A program made the position numbers and the translations under genes. The notes beneath the pieces were generated by a model, which was not told the DNA's origin, did no database searches, and saw only the letters and a list, made by a program, of their open reading frames with translations. Positions 1-7,428 of a DNA stretch of 24,451 nucleotides are shown here, in pieces. Source of the stretch: PGYR01 sp041595255 (GTDB taxonomy: Bacteria; Bacteroidota; Ignavibacteria; Kapaibacteriales; UBA2268). Position 1 is the stretch's first letter. Each line of letters begins with the position of its first letter. The stretch spans positions 1 to 24,451 of the forward strand of contig JBFHKR010000028.1 of the NCBI GenBank assembly GCA_041595255.1, read 5' to 3'.

Positions 1-332
1 TACGGTTACGGTAGCTACGTAACATTGAATAATTCTGGAGAAGAGTTATTACCAGTAAATACAGACGTAAGAGTTGGGTACAAAGGTATTACAGTTAATA
101 AGATACAAAATGTAAATACGAACTCACATTTCGATTTTGCTACGGTTAATGTAACCGCAGACTTGAAAAATTCACTAGGATCAGATTTAGTAGCTGACTC
201 ATGGGAATATAGATACGGTTACGGTAGCTACGTAACATTGAATAATTCTGGAGAAGAGTTATTACCAGTAAATACAGACGTAAGAGTTGGGTACAAAGGT
301 ATTACAGTTAATAAGATACAAAATGTAAATAC
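1..332 (+). repeat. Exact direct repeat within the T9SS gene (1-119 = 214-332)
   Basis: Bases 1-119 and 214-332 are identical by direct comparison, with a period of 213 bp (71 codons). The first mismatch is base 120 (g) against 333 (a). The left copy may extend beyond the window. Identity at synonymous positions points to a recent duplication or gene conversion. The unit is one protein module of the type seen six times at the end of the next gene. Confidence 0.9.
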
Positions 333-849
333 AACTCCTAATTTTGTATTTAATACTGTAAATGTTACTGCTGATTTATTAGATAATGCAACTGACATTT
401 CTTCTTCTGCTACTTGGCAATATAGATATGGTTATAGTAGTTATCACTCATTTGACTATACTGGTGAAGAACTATTACCAGCAAATACTGAAGTAAAGGT
501 AACATATAATGCAACATCAAAATCTAAAATACTGAACGTAGGAAATACTCCTGATTTTCACTTTATTTGGAATGGAAATTCAATTTTCAAATCAACTAAT
601 GATTTCGATTTAACTGCAGGAAAAGTGGTAGTTTACCCTAATCCATCTGATGGAAGGTTCATGATTGATAATGTCACTAATTATTTCAGATTATCTGTAT
701 ATGATATGACTGGGAAAGTAGTATATCAATCAGACATCAATGAAGTTAACAATCATAATATTGTTTTAGATAATCCAGTACCTGGATCTTATATGATACA
801 ATTAGAAGGTATAGGTAGTACTGTAACAACACCAATTATGATAAAATAA
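1..849 (+). CDS. T9SS-secreted repeat protein, C-terminal part (5' end outside window)
   Basis: The frame is open from base 1, so this is the last 282 residues of a longer protein; a TTG at 25 is not a credible start. It contains the end of one repeat, one full 71-residue repeat and a diverged last repeat, each with an aromatic loop (YRYGYGSY twice by pattern, then YRYGYSSY) followed by GEELLP and a valine-rich strand. The C-terminus is a T9SS type A sorting domain: VYPNPSDGRF, then LSVYDMTGKVVYQS, ending in IMIK. By hand alignment, 57 of the last 71 residues match the next gene, so the two are tandem paralogues. Known of the family: such proteins cross the outer membrane by T9SS and are anchored or released at the cell surface. 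An adhesive or ligand-binding role is inference only. A hairpin terminator follows the stop. Confidence 0.85.
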   Translation, partial: YGYGSYVTLNNSGEELLPVNTDVRVGYKGITVNKIQNVNTNSHFDFATVNVTADLKNSLGSDLVADSWEYRYGYGSYVTLNNSGEELLPVNTDVRVGYKGITVNKIQNVNTTPNFVFNTVNVTADLLDNATDISSSATWQYRYGYSSYHSFDYTGEELLPANTEVKVTYNATSKSKILNVGNTPDFHFIWNGNSIFKSTNDFDLTAGKVVVYPNPSDGRFMIDNVTNYFRLSVYDMTGKVVYQSDINEVNNHNIVLDNPVPGSYMIQLEGIGSTVTTPIMIK

Positions 850-874
850 ATCAGAAGATTAAATAATTAAATTT

Positions 875-905
875 AAAGAGCCGTTTAAAAGCGGCTCTTT
901 TTTTT
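875..905 (+). terminator. Rho-independent terminator of the first T9SS gene
   Basis: Arms AAAGAGCCG (875-883) and CGGCTCTTT (892-900) form a perfect 9-bp stem with an 8-nt loop, and a T run continues to 905. It lies 26 bases past the stop codon. Closely related hairpins follow the next two genes. Confidence 0.85.
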
Positions 906-1372
906 GGCACCAAAGTTGTAAGATAAGAGTAAGACTTAAGACCCCAATACAGTTTGCATAAGAATTGTTATTTTACTAGTAAAAACTCTCCAAATTATTA
1001 TCAAAATTATTTGATTAATCCTAAATGAAGTTATAAGTATAAAATTAAACTGAATTAATTGAAATCACTTCAATTATATAACTTTCTCGGAATGTAATTT
1101 ATCAATATCATTATAACTTTATGACTATAATAAAGTAACTATATTTACAAAATGATTATGAAAATTTAATATTAACTTTTTTGTGTTTTAAGAAACGCCA
1201 TATTAGTAGTTATATTTCGCTACAAAAAACAAACAATATTACTACAAAGTACCAAATATATAGTATTTTATAAATATACTACTTTTTTGCTATTGTGCCT
1301 TCCTTCCTTGAGCCCTAAATTCGAAATGTGTGTGTTATAATAATTTTTATTCAAAAATAGAGGAGTGCAACA
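906..1372. other. AT-rich intergenic leader of the giant T9SS gene
   Basis: I see no gene here. The stretch is very AT-rich. It holds an inverted repeat, TAATTGAA (1056-1063) and TTCAATTA (1069-1076), with a 5-nt loop, and an imperfect palindrome centred near 1270. A TATAAT-like box lies near 1337, but no spaced partner box convinces me, so the promoter is unassigned. The segment ends in the GGAG ribosome binding site of the gene at 1373. The length (about 470 bp) leaves room for a regulatory leader. Confidence 0.5.
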
Positions 1373-4300
1373 ATGAAGAAGTTCATGCACTATTTTCTAA
1401 TTGCTTTCATGCTTTTAGGAACTATATCTACTTATGCCGCTACAACACCAATAACGGTAAATCTTAACAATGGGAATGGTGATCCTATAACATCAGGTGC
1501 TACACTAAAGTACTATGATAATACTGGTTGGCATAATGCTACTAATAATAATGATGGTACTTTTACTGCCAATGTAGAAGGTACTAATGTTATTTATAAG
1601 ATGTATTATAATAATGGGGTACAACAACTATCTGAGACTATATCAACTAACCCAGTTGAATATCAAACAGCTACAACACTACTATCATTGAAAGATAGTG
1701 ATGGAAATGTATTAGTAGGTGATAAAGTATTGCATTATCAAAACGGCTGGTCAGGAAACAATGCGACAGGTTCAACAGTCGAATTACTGCCAGGTAACTA
1801 CACATTCAAAATGTATTACAATAACGGAACTCAGCAAATTAATGGTGAAGTTATTTCCGGAACTTCTGATGAAGTTTTATTCACAACAGTTTCTACACTA
1901 TTATCATTGAAAGATAGTGATGGAAACGTATTAGTAGGTGATAAAGTATTGCACTATCAGAATGGCTGGTCAGGAAACCATTCAACAGGTTCAACAGTCG
2001 AATTACTGCCAGGTAACTACACATTCAAAATGTATTACAATAACGGAACTCAGCAAATTAATGGTGAAGTTATATCTGGAACAGACGATGAAGTTTTATT
2101 TACAACTGTTTCTACATTATTGTCATTAAAAGATAGTGATGGAAATGTATTAGTAGGTGATAAAGTATTGCACTATCAGAATGGCTGGTCAGGAAACAAT
2201 GCGACAGGTTCAACAGTCGAATTATTACCCGGCAATTATACATTCAAAATGTACTACAATAACGGAACTCAGCAAATAAATGGTGAAGTCATATCTGGAA
2301 CAGACGATGAAGTATTATTCACAACAGTTACAGTGAACCCTAAATTAGTGGATTGTGATGACAATGATCTGTCTGGAGGTAATGTCAAATATTATCAAAA
2401 TGGTTGGTCAGGCAACAATGCACCTAACAGCACTATAGAGTTATTACCAGGTAATTACACCTTCAAAATGTATTATAATAATGGTACAGAACAAAGAAAT
2501 GGTATTGCCATATTAGGTACTAATACAGATCAAGATGTAACATTCTCAACTACTCAGATAAATTATATTTATGGTGGAACAATCAAGTTTTACCAAAATG
2601 GTTGGGGTACTTATTCTCAAGGTATGCATTTCCTACCTGGTTCATATACTTTCAAATTTGATAATCTACAGTTCAATAACTTTGAAGTTTCTGGCTGTTC
2701 AATGGACGGTAATGTAAATATATTCAAAACTGTTAAGCATGATGGTTCTCCACTTCCAGGTATCAAAATTGAAAGAAATCATATTTATAGTAGTTATACT
2801 TACGTAGGGACTACTGATGCTAATGGTATTTTGTTTACTACTAATCAACCGAATGGTGCTTGGAAATACAAAGCAACAAAAGACAGATCAGCACAATATA
2901 TAATTAGTGGTCCTAATACAATTACATTCCAAACTTCTGAGTTTATAACTCATGTAATGCATACTGATGGTAGCCCATTCGAAGGAATAGTAACAGATTA
3001 TAACCACGTATATAGTAGTTATATGAATGTTGGTACAACTGATGCTAGTGGTAATGCTTCAATAGAGCTTTTCCCTGGTGATTATAAATTCAAAGCAACT
3101 AAGGATAGATCTGTACAATACAAGAATCTGGAGATACTAACTCCAGGTACTTCAGCTTCAGTTGATTTCCAAACTTCTACTTTTGTAACTCACGTTATGA
3201 AACATGATGGTTCAGATTTCGAAGGAATCGAAACAGAATATAATCACGTATATAGTAGCTATATGAACGTTGGAACTACTGATGCAAGTGGAAACGCATC
3301 TATCGAATTGTTCCCAGGTAATCATAAATTCAAGGCAACTAAAGATAGATCAACACAAGTTAAAATGTTAGAAATATTAACTTCAGGTACTACCCAAGCA
3401 GTTGATTTCCAAACTGCTTTAGCTGAAGCACACGTTAAAGATTGTGATTTGAATATAGGTGTTGCAGGTGCTGCTGTAGAATATAATCACGTATATAGTA
3501 GTTATATGGACTTGAATCCAAATACAACAGACGCATCAGGTATAGCTTCAATAGAGCTATTCCCTGGTACTTACAAATTTAAAGCCTCTATTATACGTAC
3601 TTCTCAAGTACAAACTGTTAATATTACTGGTCCTGTAACTACATTTGAATTCAATCCAACTAGAGTTACTTTCAATTATCCAGGTACTGTAAAATACAAT
3701 CACGTATATAGTAGCTATATGACAATTGGTGATGATACTTATATGTTCCCTGGAACCTATAATTTCAGATTCTATGATGGTAATTCTCTTGCTGTACAAA
3801 TGCCAATAGAAATTGCTGGTTGTAGTATGGATCAATCTTTAATATTTGTTCAACTACAGAATAGCCAGAATGCTGGATTAGCTGGTGGCGATTTCAAATA
3901 TAGAATTGGATGGGGTGGATACACTGGTTTAGGTACTGATGCTACTGGTAATGGTATGTGGACATTCGTAGATGGTCATCCAACTAATACTAAAGTAACA
4001 GTATCTTATGAAGGTGCTTCCGTAGAAAAACAACAAAATATAACAACTAATCCTATTTTCATCTTCAATACTGTAGATGTAACAGCTGATTTGAGAGAAT
4101 CTGGTGGAGCTTTACTTAATGCAGATAGTTGGGAATATAGATACGGCTGGGGTGGTTACAACACTCTAAATGCTTCTGGACACGAACTATTACCAGTTAA
4201 TACTAAGGTAAGAGTTGGTTACAAAGGAACTAAAATAGAAAAGCAACAAAATGTAGGCTCAAATTCACACTTTGATTTTGCTACTATAAATGTAACAGCT

Positions 4301-5416
4301 GATCTAAAAGACTCACAAAATGGATTGTTAACAGCAGATAGTTGGGAATATAGATATGGTTGGGGAAGTTATGCACCAATGAATAACTTAGGTGAAGAGC
4401 TTTTACCTGTCAATGTAAAAGTAAGAGTTGGCTACAAAGGTACAAAAGTAGAAAAGCAACAAAATGTAGGTTCAAACTCACACTATGATTTCAATACTAT
4501 AAATGTAACTGCAGAATTAAAATCTTCTTCAGGTAGTACATTAACAGCAGATGATTGGAAATACAGATATGTCTGGGGTGCTTACTCTACAATGGATAAT
4601 GCTGGTGAAGAGTTGTTACCAGTGAACGTAAAAGTAAAAGTTTACTATAATGGTGCATGTGTTGAGAAACAACAAAATGTAGGTTCGAACTCACACTATG
4701 ATTTCAATACAGTAAATGTAACTGCAGATTTGGAAGACTCTAATGGTGATCCTTTAACAGCTGATAACTGGAAATACAGATATGGCTGGGGTGCTTATTC
4801 AGTATTGACTAATACTGGACATGAATTATTACCAGTGAATGTAAAAGTAAAAGTTTACTACAAAGGTGCGTGTGTTGAGAAACAACAAAATGTAGGTTCA
4901 AACTCTAACTATAACTTTAACACTGTATTAGTAACAGCAGATTTAGAAGATGGAAATGGCGGATCATTAACAGCTGACGCTTGGGACTATAGATATGGTT
5001 GGGGTGCTTACTCATCATTAAACAATGCAGGCGAAGAACTATTACCAGTAAATGTCAAAGTAAGAGCAACATATAATGGAGCAACTAAAGAGAAACAACA
5101 GAATGTTAGTTCTAACTCTAGCTACTTATTCAACTGGAATGGAAGTTCACTTTACAAATCAGTTAATGATTATGATTTCACTACTGGTAAAGTCCATGTA
5201 TACCCGAATCCATCAGATGGTAAATTTATGATTGAAAATGTAGCTAATTACTATAGATTATCAGTATATGATATGACTGGTAAAGTTGTATATCAATCAG
5301 AAATTAATGACGTAAATAATCAAAACATCATATTAAATAACCCAATCGCTGGTGCATATATGATACAATTAGAAGGTGTAGGAAGTACAGTTACTACTCC
5401 GATAATAATAAAATAA
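1373..5416 (+). CDS. Giant modular T9SS-secreted repeat protein (1347 aa)
   Basis: The start is fixed by GGAG (in agaggagtgcaacaATG) and by a signal peptide of about 22 residues ending STYAA. Almost all the rest is tandem modules of about 71-81 residues in three sub-families. Type A (about 28-450) carries a loop NGWSG; type B (about 453-830) carries NHVYSSY; type C (about 842-1254) carries YRYGWGxY. All share one plan: strand, short Asp/Gly turn, aromatic loop, ELLPGxYxFK strand, closing strand. Motifs such as TDASGNASIELFPG resemble transthyretin-like or CNA-B-like beta-sandwiches; that fold is inference. The only six cysteines are C328, C442, C691, C817, C1096 and C1167. Residues 1270-1347 are a T9SS type A sorting domain (VYPNPSDGKF ... 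IIIK). No enzymatic motif is visible. It is probably a surface adhesin or ligand-binding filament, function unproven. It is a paralogue of the gene ending at 849. Confidence 0.9.
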   Translation: MKKFMHYFLIAFMLLGTISTYAATTPITVNLNNGNGDPITSGATLKYYDNTGWHNATNNNDGTFTANVEGTNVIYKMYYNNGVQQLSETISTNPVEYQTATTLLSLKDSDGNVLVGDKVLHYQNGWSGNNATGSTVELLPGNYTFKMYYNNGTQQINGEVISGTSDEVLFTTVSTLLSLKDSDGNVLVGDKVLHYQNGWSGNHSTGSTVELLPGNYTFKMYYNNGTQQINGEVISGTDDEVLFTTVSTLLSLKDSDGNVLVGDKVLHYQNGWSGNNATGSTVELLPGNYTFKMYYNNGTQQINGEVISGTDDEVLFTTVTVNPKLVDCDDNDLSGGNVKYYQNGWSGNNAPNSTIELLPGNYTFKMYYNNGTEQRNGIAILGTNTDQDVTFSTTQINYIYGGTIKFYQNGWGTYSQGMHFLPGSYTFKFDNLQFNNFEVSGCSMDGNVNIFKTVKHDGSPLPGIKIERNHIYSSYTYVGTTDANGILFTTNQPNGAWKYKATKDRSAQYIISGPNTITFQTSEFITHVMHTDGSPFEGIVTDYNHVYSSYMNVGTTDASGNASIELFPGDYKFKATKDRSVQYKNLEILTPGTSASVDFQTSTFVTHVMKHDGSDFEGIETEYNHVYSSYMNVGTTDASGNASIELFPGNHKFKATKDRSTQVKMLEILTSGTTQAVDFQTALAEAHVKDCDLNIGVAGAAVEYNHVYSSYMDLNPNTTDASGIASIELFPGTYKFKASIIRTSQVQTVNITGPVTTFEFNPTRVTFNYPGTVKYNHVYSSYMTIGDDTYMFPGTYNFRFYDGNSLAVQMPIEIAGCSMDQSLIFVQLQNSQNAGLAGGDFKYRIGWGGYTGLGTDATGNGMWTFVDGHPTNTKVTVSYEGASVEKQQNITTNPIFIFNTVDVTADLRESGGALLNADSWEYRYGWGGYNTLNASGHELLPVNTKVRVGYKGTKIEKQQNVGSNSHFDFATINVTADLKDSQNGLLTADSWEYRYGWGSYAPMNNLGEELLPVNVKVRVGYKGTKVEKQQNVGSNSHYDFNTINVTAELKSSSGSTLTADDWKYRYVWGAYSTMDNAGEELLPVNVKVKVYYNGACVEKQQNVGSNSHYDFNTVNVTADLEDSNGDPLTADNWKYRYGWGAYSVLTNTGHELLPVNVKVKVYYKGACVEKQQNVGSNSNYNFNTVLVTADLEDGNGGSLTADAWDYRYGWGAYSSLNNAGEELLPVNVKVRATYNGATKEKQQNVSSNSSYLFNWNGSSLYKSVNDYDFTTGKVHVYPNPSDGKFMIENVANYYRLSVYDMTGKVVYQSEINDVNNQNIILNNPIAGAYMIQLEGVGSTVTTPIIIK
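1679..2335 (+). repeat. Type A coding repeats, 219-bp period (three close copies)
   Basis: Copies begin at 1679, 1898 and 2117 (residues 103, 176 and 249), each 73 codons. The first two share an uninterrupted identical stretch of about 89 bases (from 1766 in copy 1). A diverged fourth copy with a Cys (VDCDD) follows, then a shortened fifth ending in GCSMD, and a diverged copy precedes at residues 28-100. These are coding repeats, not CRISPR. Confidence 0.9.
2729..3862 (+). repeat. Type B coding repeats with NH[VI]YSSY loop (five copies)
   Basis: The loop motif begins at residues 469, 544, 624, 705 and 776 (codons at 2777, 3002, 3242, 3485 and 3698), giving periods of 75, 80, 81 and 71 residues. 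The DNA of the last four loops is nearly constant (cacgtatatagtag then t or c, then tatatg), although flanking codons differ. The fourth copy carries KDCD and the fifth, shortened copy carries GCSMD, mirroring the end of the type A array. Confidence 0.88.
3896..5134 (+). repeat. Type C coding repeats with YRYGWGxY loop (six copies)
   Basis: The loop tryptophans are W847, W926, W997, W1068, W1139 and W1210, a period of 71 residues (79 for the first step). Each copy continues with ELLPVNxKV and EKQQNVGSNS. The same module, with YGYGSY instead of YGWGxY, makes up the visible part of the upstream paralogue. The last copy leads into the T9SS sorting domain. Confidence 0.9.
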
Positions 5417-5443
5417 TCCTATCAGATTATATTTTTATTGTTC

Positions 5444-5474
5444 AAAGAGTCGCTTTTTTAAGCGGCTCTTTTTT
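5444..5474 (+). terminator. Rho-independent terminator of the giant T9SS gene
   Basis: Arms 5444-5455 (AAAGAGTCGCTT) and 5460-5471 (AAGCGGCTCTTT) pair over 12 bp with one T-G wobble. The loop is TTTT and a T run follows. It shares the 3' arm AGCGGCTCTTTT with the terminators near 875 and 6734. Confidence 0.88.
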
Positions 5475-5561
5475 ATTGTTGATTTATTGTTTTTAAGTTA
5501 GCATAAGTACATAAAAATGATTAATTTATGTATGTTTTTTTTTAATATTGGAGTATGTTAT

Positions 5562-6704
5562 ATGAAAAGAGTCTTACTTATAATAGCTTTTACAGTTATA
5601 GGGAGTGTACAAGTAGTTTTCTCTCAAGTTGTAATAAATAAAGCTGATTTCCCATTGGAATCAAATTACGAAACCTATATTAATATAGAGTATAGATCAG
5701 GCTTAGAACCTCCATCCACAGGAGATGGACAAAATTGGGATTTGTCTAATTTGGTGACTACTCATTATATAGATCAGACTTATGTAGATGCATCTGGCGA
5801 TGATTTTTATACTGATGCTGTGAATTATCGAATATCATTATATATTTTCAACGGTTTTGATATAGATAGTAAAGACTTTTATGTAAATGATGATCAAGGA
5901 TATGCAAGAATAGGTAGAAGGATAACTGAAGTTGAATATCCAATTACTCAGATTACTGGTGGACCAAATGATAAATTGAAAATGGTAGGTGGTAATTTCC
6001 CGTTTGAAGGTAGAGAGAACTTTATCAAATTTCCGTTGCAATTAGATAAATCATGGACTGAAAGTTATACTGTACCTACACATTATGAATTGACCGTTGA
6101 AGGATTTGGATTAAATGAAACTCCAGGCGTATTTAATAGCTACGAAACTCAAACAAGGACGGTAGTAGGTTCAGGTAAATTAACAATTCCTGATATGGAA
6201 GGTGGTGTAATGACCATTGATGCATTGTTAATCAAATCGGAATATAGTAGTGTTGATAGTGTTTTCTTAGGCGGTCAACCAGCACCTCCACAATTAATGG
6301 CAGCATTCGGTTTAACTCAAGGCGCTACTTCAAGTAGTGAAACTTATGAGTTTTATTCTCCAGGTTATGGACAATATGTAGCCTCTTATGATATGGCAGA
6401 AGAATATATTTCTTATTCAGAGGTATCTAATTTGACTTCATCAGTTGCATCAGACGTACTAAATTTACTAAGCGTATATCCTAATCCTGTAAAATCAGGT
6501 TCTATGTTAAATATATCTAATACTAAATTCAATATTTCTAATATTGTTTTAGTAGATCAGTCGGGAAAAATAGTTCTAGAAAATGAAATGGGTGGTAATT
6601 CTAATTTAAGTATTCCTAATACTGTTACGTCAGGTGCTTATTTATTGAATTCTTATGATTCGAATGGTACTATAATTAGTACAAATAAGATAATTATTGA
6701 ATAA
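5562..6704 (+). CDS. T9SS-secreted protein of unknown function (380 aa)
   Basis: I start at ATG 5562 because GGAG lies at 5550-5553, 8 bases upstream, and because MKRVLLIIAFTVIGSVQVVF followed by SQ is a clean signal peptide. An in-frame ATG at 5517 would add 15 residues in front and bury it. The mature part (about 22-300) is not repetitive and I do not recognise a catalytic domain; it has a QNWDLS segment of the kind common at the N-terminus of secreted Bacteroidota proteins. Residues about 300-380 form a T9SS type A sorting domain (LSVYPNPVKSG, SGKIVLENE, SGAYLL, ending NKIIIE). It is the third T9SS gene in a row on this strand and has its own terminator of the same family. Its sorting domain is much more diverged than those of its two neighbours. 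Confidence 0.82.
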   Translation: MKRVLLIIAFTVIGSVQVVFSQVVINKADFPLESNYETYINIEYRSGLEPPSTGDGQNWDLSNLVTTHYIDQTYVDASGDDFYTDAVNYRISLYIFNGFDIDSKDFYVNDDQGYARIGRRITEVEYPITQITGGPNDKLKMVGGNFPFEGRENFIKFPLQLDKSWTESYTVPTHYELTVEGFGLNETPGVFNSYETQTRTVVGSGKLTIPDMEGGVMTIDALLIKSEYSSVDSVFLGGQPAPPQLMAAFGLTQGATSSSETYEFYSPGYGQYVASYDMAEEYISYSEVSNLTSSVASDVLNLLSVYPNPVKSGSMLNISNTKFNISNIVLVDQSGKIVLENEMGGNSNLSIPNTVTSGAYLLNSYDSNGTIISTNKIIIE

Positions 6705-6733
6705 GTTTAATAGCAAATTTGTTTTTTAAAATT

Positions 6734-6758
6734 GAGTCGCTTTCGAGCGGCTCTTTTT
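6734..6758. terminator. Hairpin terminator with TTCG tetraloop between convergent genes
   Basis: Arms GAGTCGCT (6734-6741) and AGCGGCTC (6746-6753) pair with one T-G wobble around a TTCG tetraloop, followed by TTTTT. It terminates the + strand T9SS gene. Its T run overlaps the stop codon (6757-6759) of the convergent marR-like gene; on the - strand only AATTTT follows the stem, so action in that direction is less certain. Confidence 0.85.
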
Positions 6759-7359
6759 ATTTCTGCTCATGTTCAGGACAATCCAACCTTATATCAATGG
6801 TTTTCAATTCTTTTTCTAAAAGTCCACAGTAATGACCTTCGGGAACTTGCTTATAGTACTTACAACTAAAACACATTCGTTGCATACTTATTATATTACT
6901 ATTATAAAGTTTAGATATTATCTCAGATAGACTTGCCCAAAGGCTTTCTTGCTTTTCTATGCTCAAATCTTTCAATGGATTGCTTAGTTCCATCGAATAA
7001 TTATTAAGTTCAGTGATAATTTTCTTTCCTGAATCTGATAACGAGATTATATAACTCCTTGTATCATTCTCGTTAGTTAATTTCTCAATTAATCCTTTAG
7101 ATAATAGAGATTTGACAGAATCACTTATAGTTGCTTTTGTTATATTATATTCGTCAGCAAGATAACTGACTGTGCAGTATTTTGATTTATGAGATTTGAC
7201 AAATACTAAAATTTGTATTTGGATTGGACTAAGTTTGAATTCTTTAGCTTTTTCCCAAAGTAAAACTCTATAAGCTTCTGATATTCTTTCCAAAGCTACT
7301 GTTATTTTACTTGACAAATTAGAGTTTTGATTCTCTAGATTATAAACCGATTCATTCAT
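6757..7359 (-). CDS. MarR-family regulator with C-terminal four-cysteine tail (200 aa)
   Basis: Residues about 20-155 match the MarR winged-helix family: SPIQIQILVFVKSH, then YLADEYNITKATISDSVKSL as recognition helix, and a wing with ENDTRSYIISLSDSGKK. MarR proteins bind palindromic DNA as dimers and usually repress. The tail after the last dimerisation helix has C163-x2-C166-x11-C178-x15-C194 with H176 nearby (MCFSCKYY, GHYCGLLEKEL, DCPEHE), which looks like a small metal-binding or redox-active module. I believe related tails occur in other Bacteroidota MarR proteins, but cannot check. The gene lies downstream of, and in the same direction as, the CPVC redox protein, separated by a hairpin at 7379-7419. 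Metal or redox sensing is inference. Confidence 0.85.
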   Translation of the reverse strand: MNESVYNLENQNSNLSSKITVALERISEAYRVLLWEKAKEFKLSPIQIQILVFVKSHKSKYCTVSYLADEYNITKATISDSVKSLLSKGLIEKLTNENDTRSYIISLSDSGKKIITELNNYSMELSNPLKDLSIEKQESLWASLSEIISKLYNSNIISMQRMCFSCKYYKQVPEGHYCGLLEKELKTIDIRLDCPEHEQK

Positions 7360-7378
7360 ATTATACTTCGAAAAAATA

Positions 7379-7419
7379 AAAAAGTGCAGATGTAATTAAC
7401 ACAATCACCTGCACTTTTT
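7379..7419 (-). terminator. Inverted repeat between redox gene and marR-like gene
   Basis: The arms 7379-7389 (AAAAAGTGCAG) and 7409-7419 are perfectly complementary over 11 bp and enclose a 19-nt loop. Read on the - strand, it begins 10 bases after the redox gene's stop, and the second arm ends in a T run, as in a Rho-independent terminator. It also lies 20 bases upstream of the marR start, so it could serve as, or contain, an operator. Confidence 0.65.
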
Positions 7420-7428
7420 CAAACGTTA

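Noticed and set aside
1719..2129. Two 63-codon open frames in another phase (1719-1910 and 1938-2129)
   Set aside because: They are near-copies of each other only because the underlying type A DNA repeats; both lie wholly inside the giant gene and have no ribosome site.
1679..2335. Regularly spaced repeats resembling a CRISPR-like array
   Set aside because: The period is 219 bp, in frame, and the repeats encode protein modules of an open reading frame with a signal peptide and sorting domain; there are no short repeats with unique spacers.
3557..3835. Antisense open frame of 92 codons
   Set aside because: It lies opposite the repeat coding sequence, with no ribosome site or recognisable protein; a by-product of low-GC repetitive coding DNA.
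5838..6041. Antisense open frame of 67 codons
   Set aside because: It lies inside the third T9SS gene and its translation resembles no protein; composition effect.
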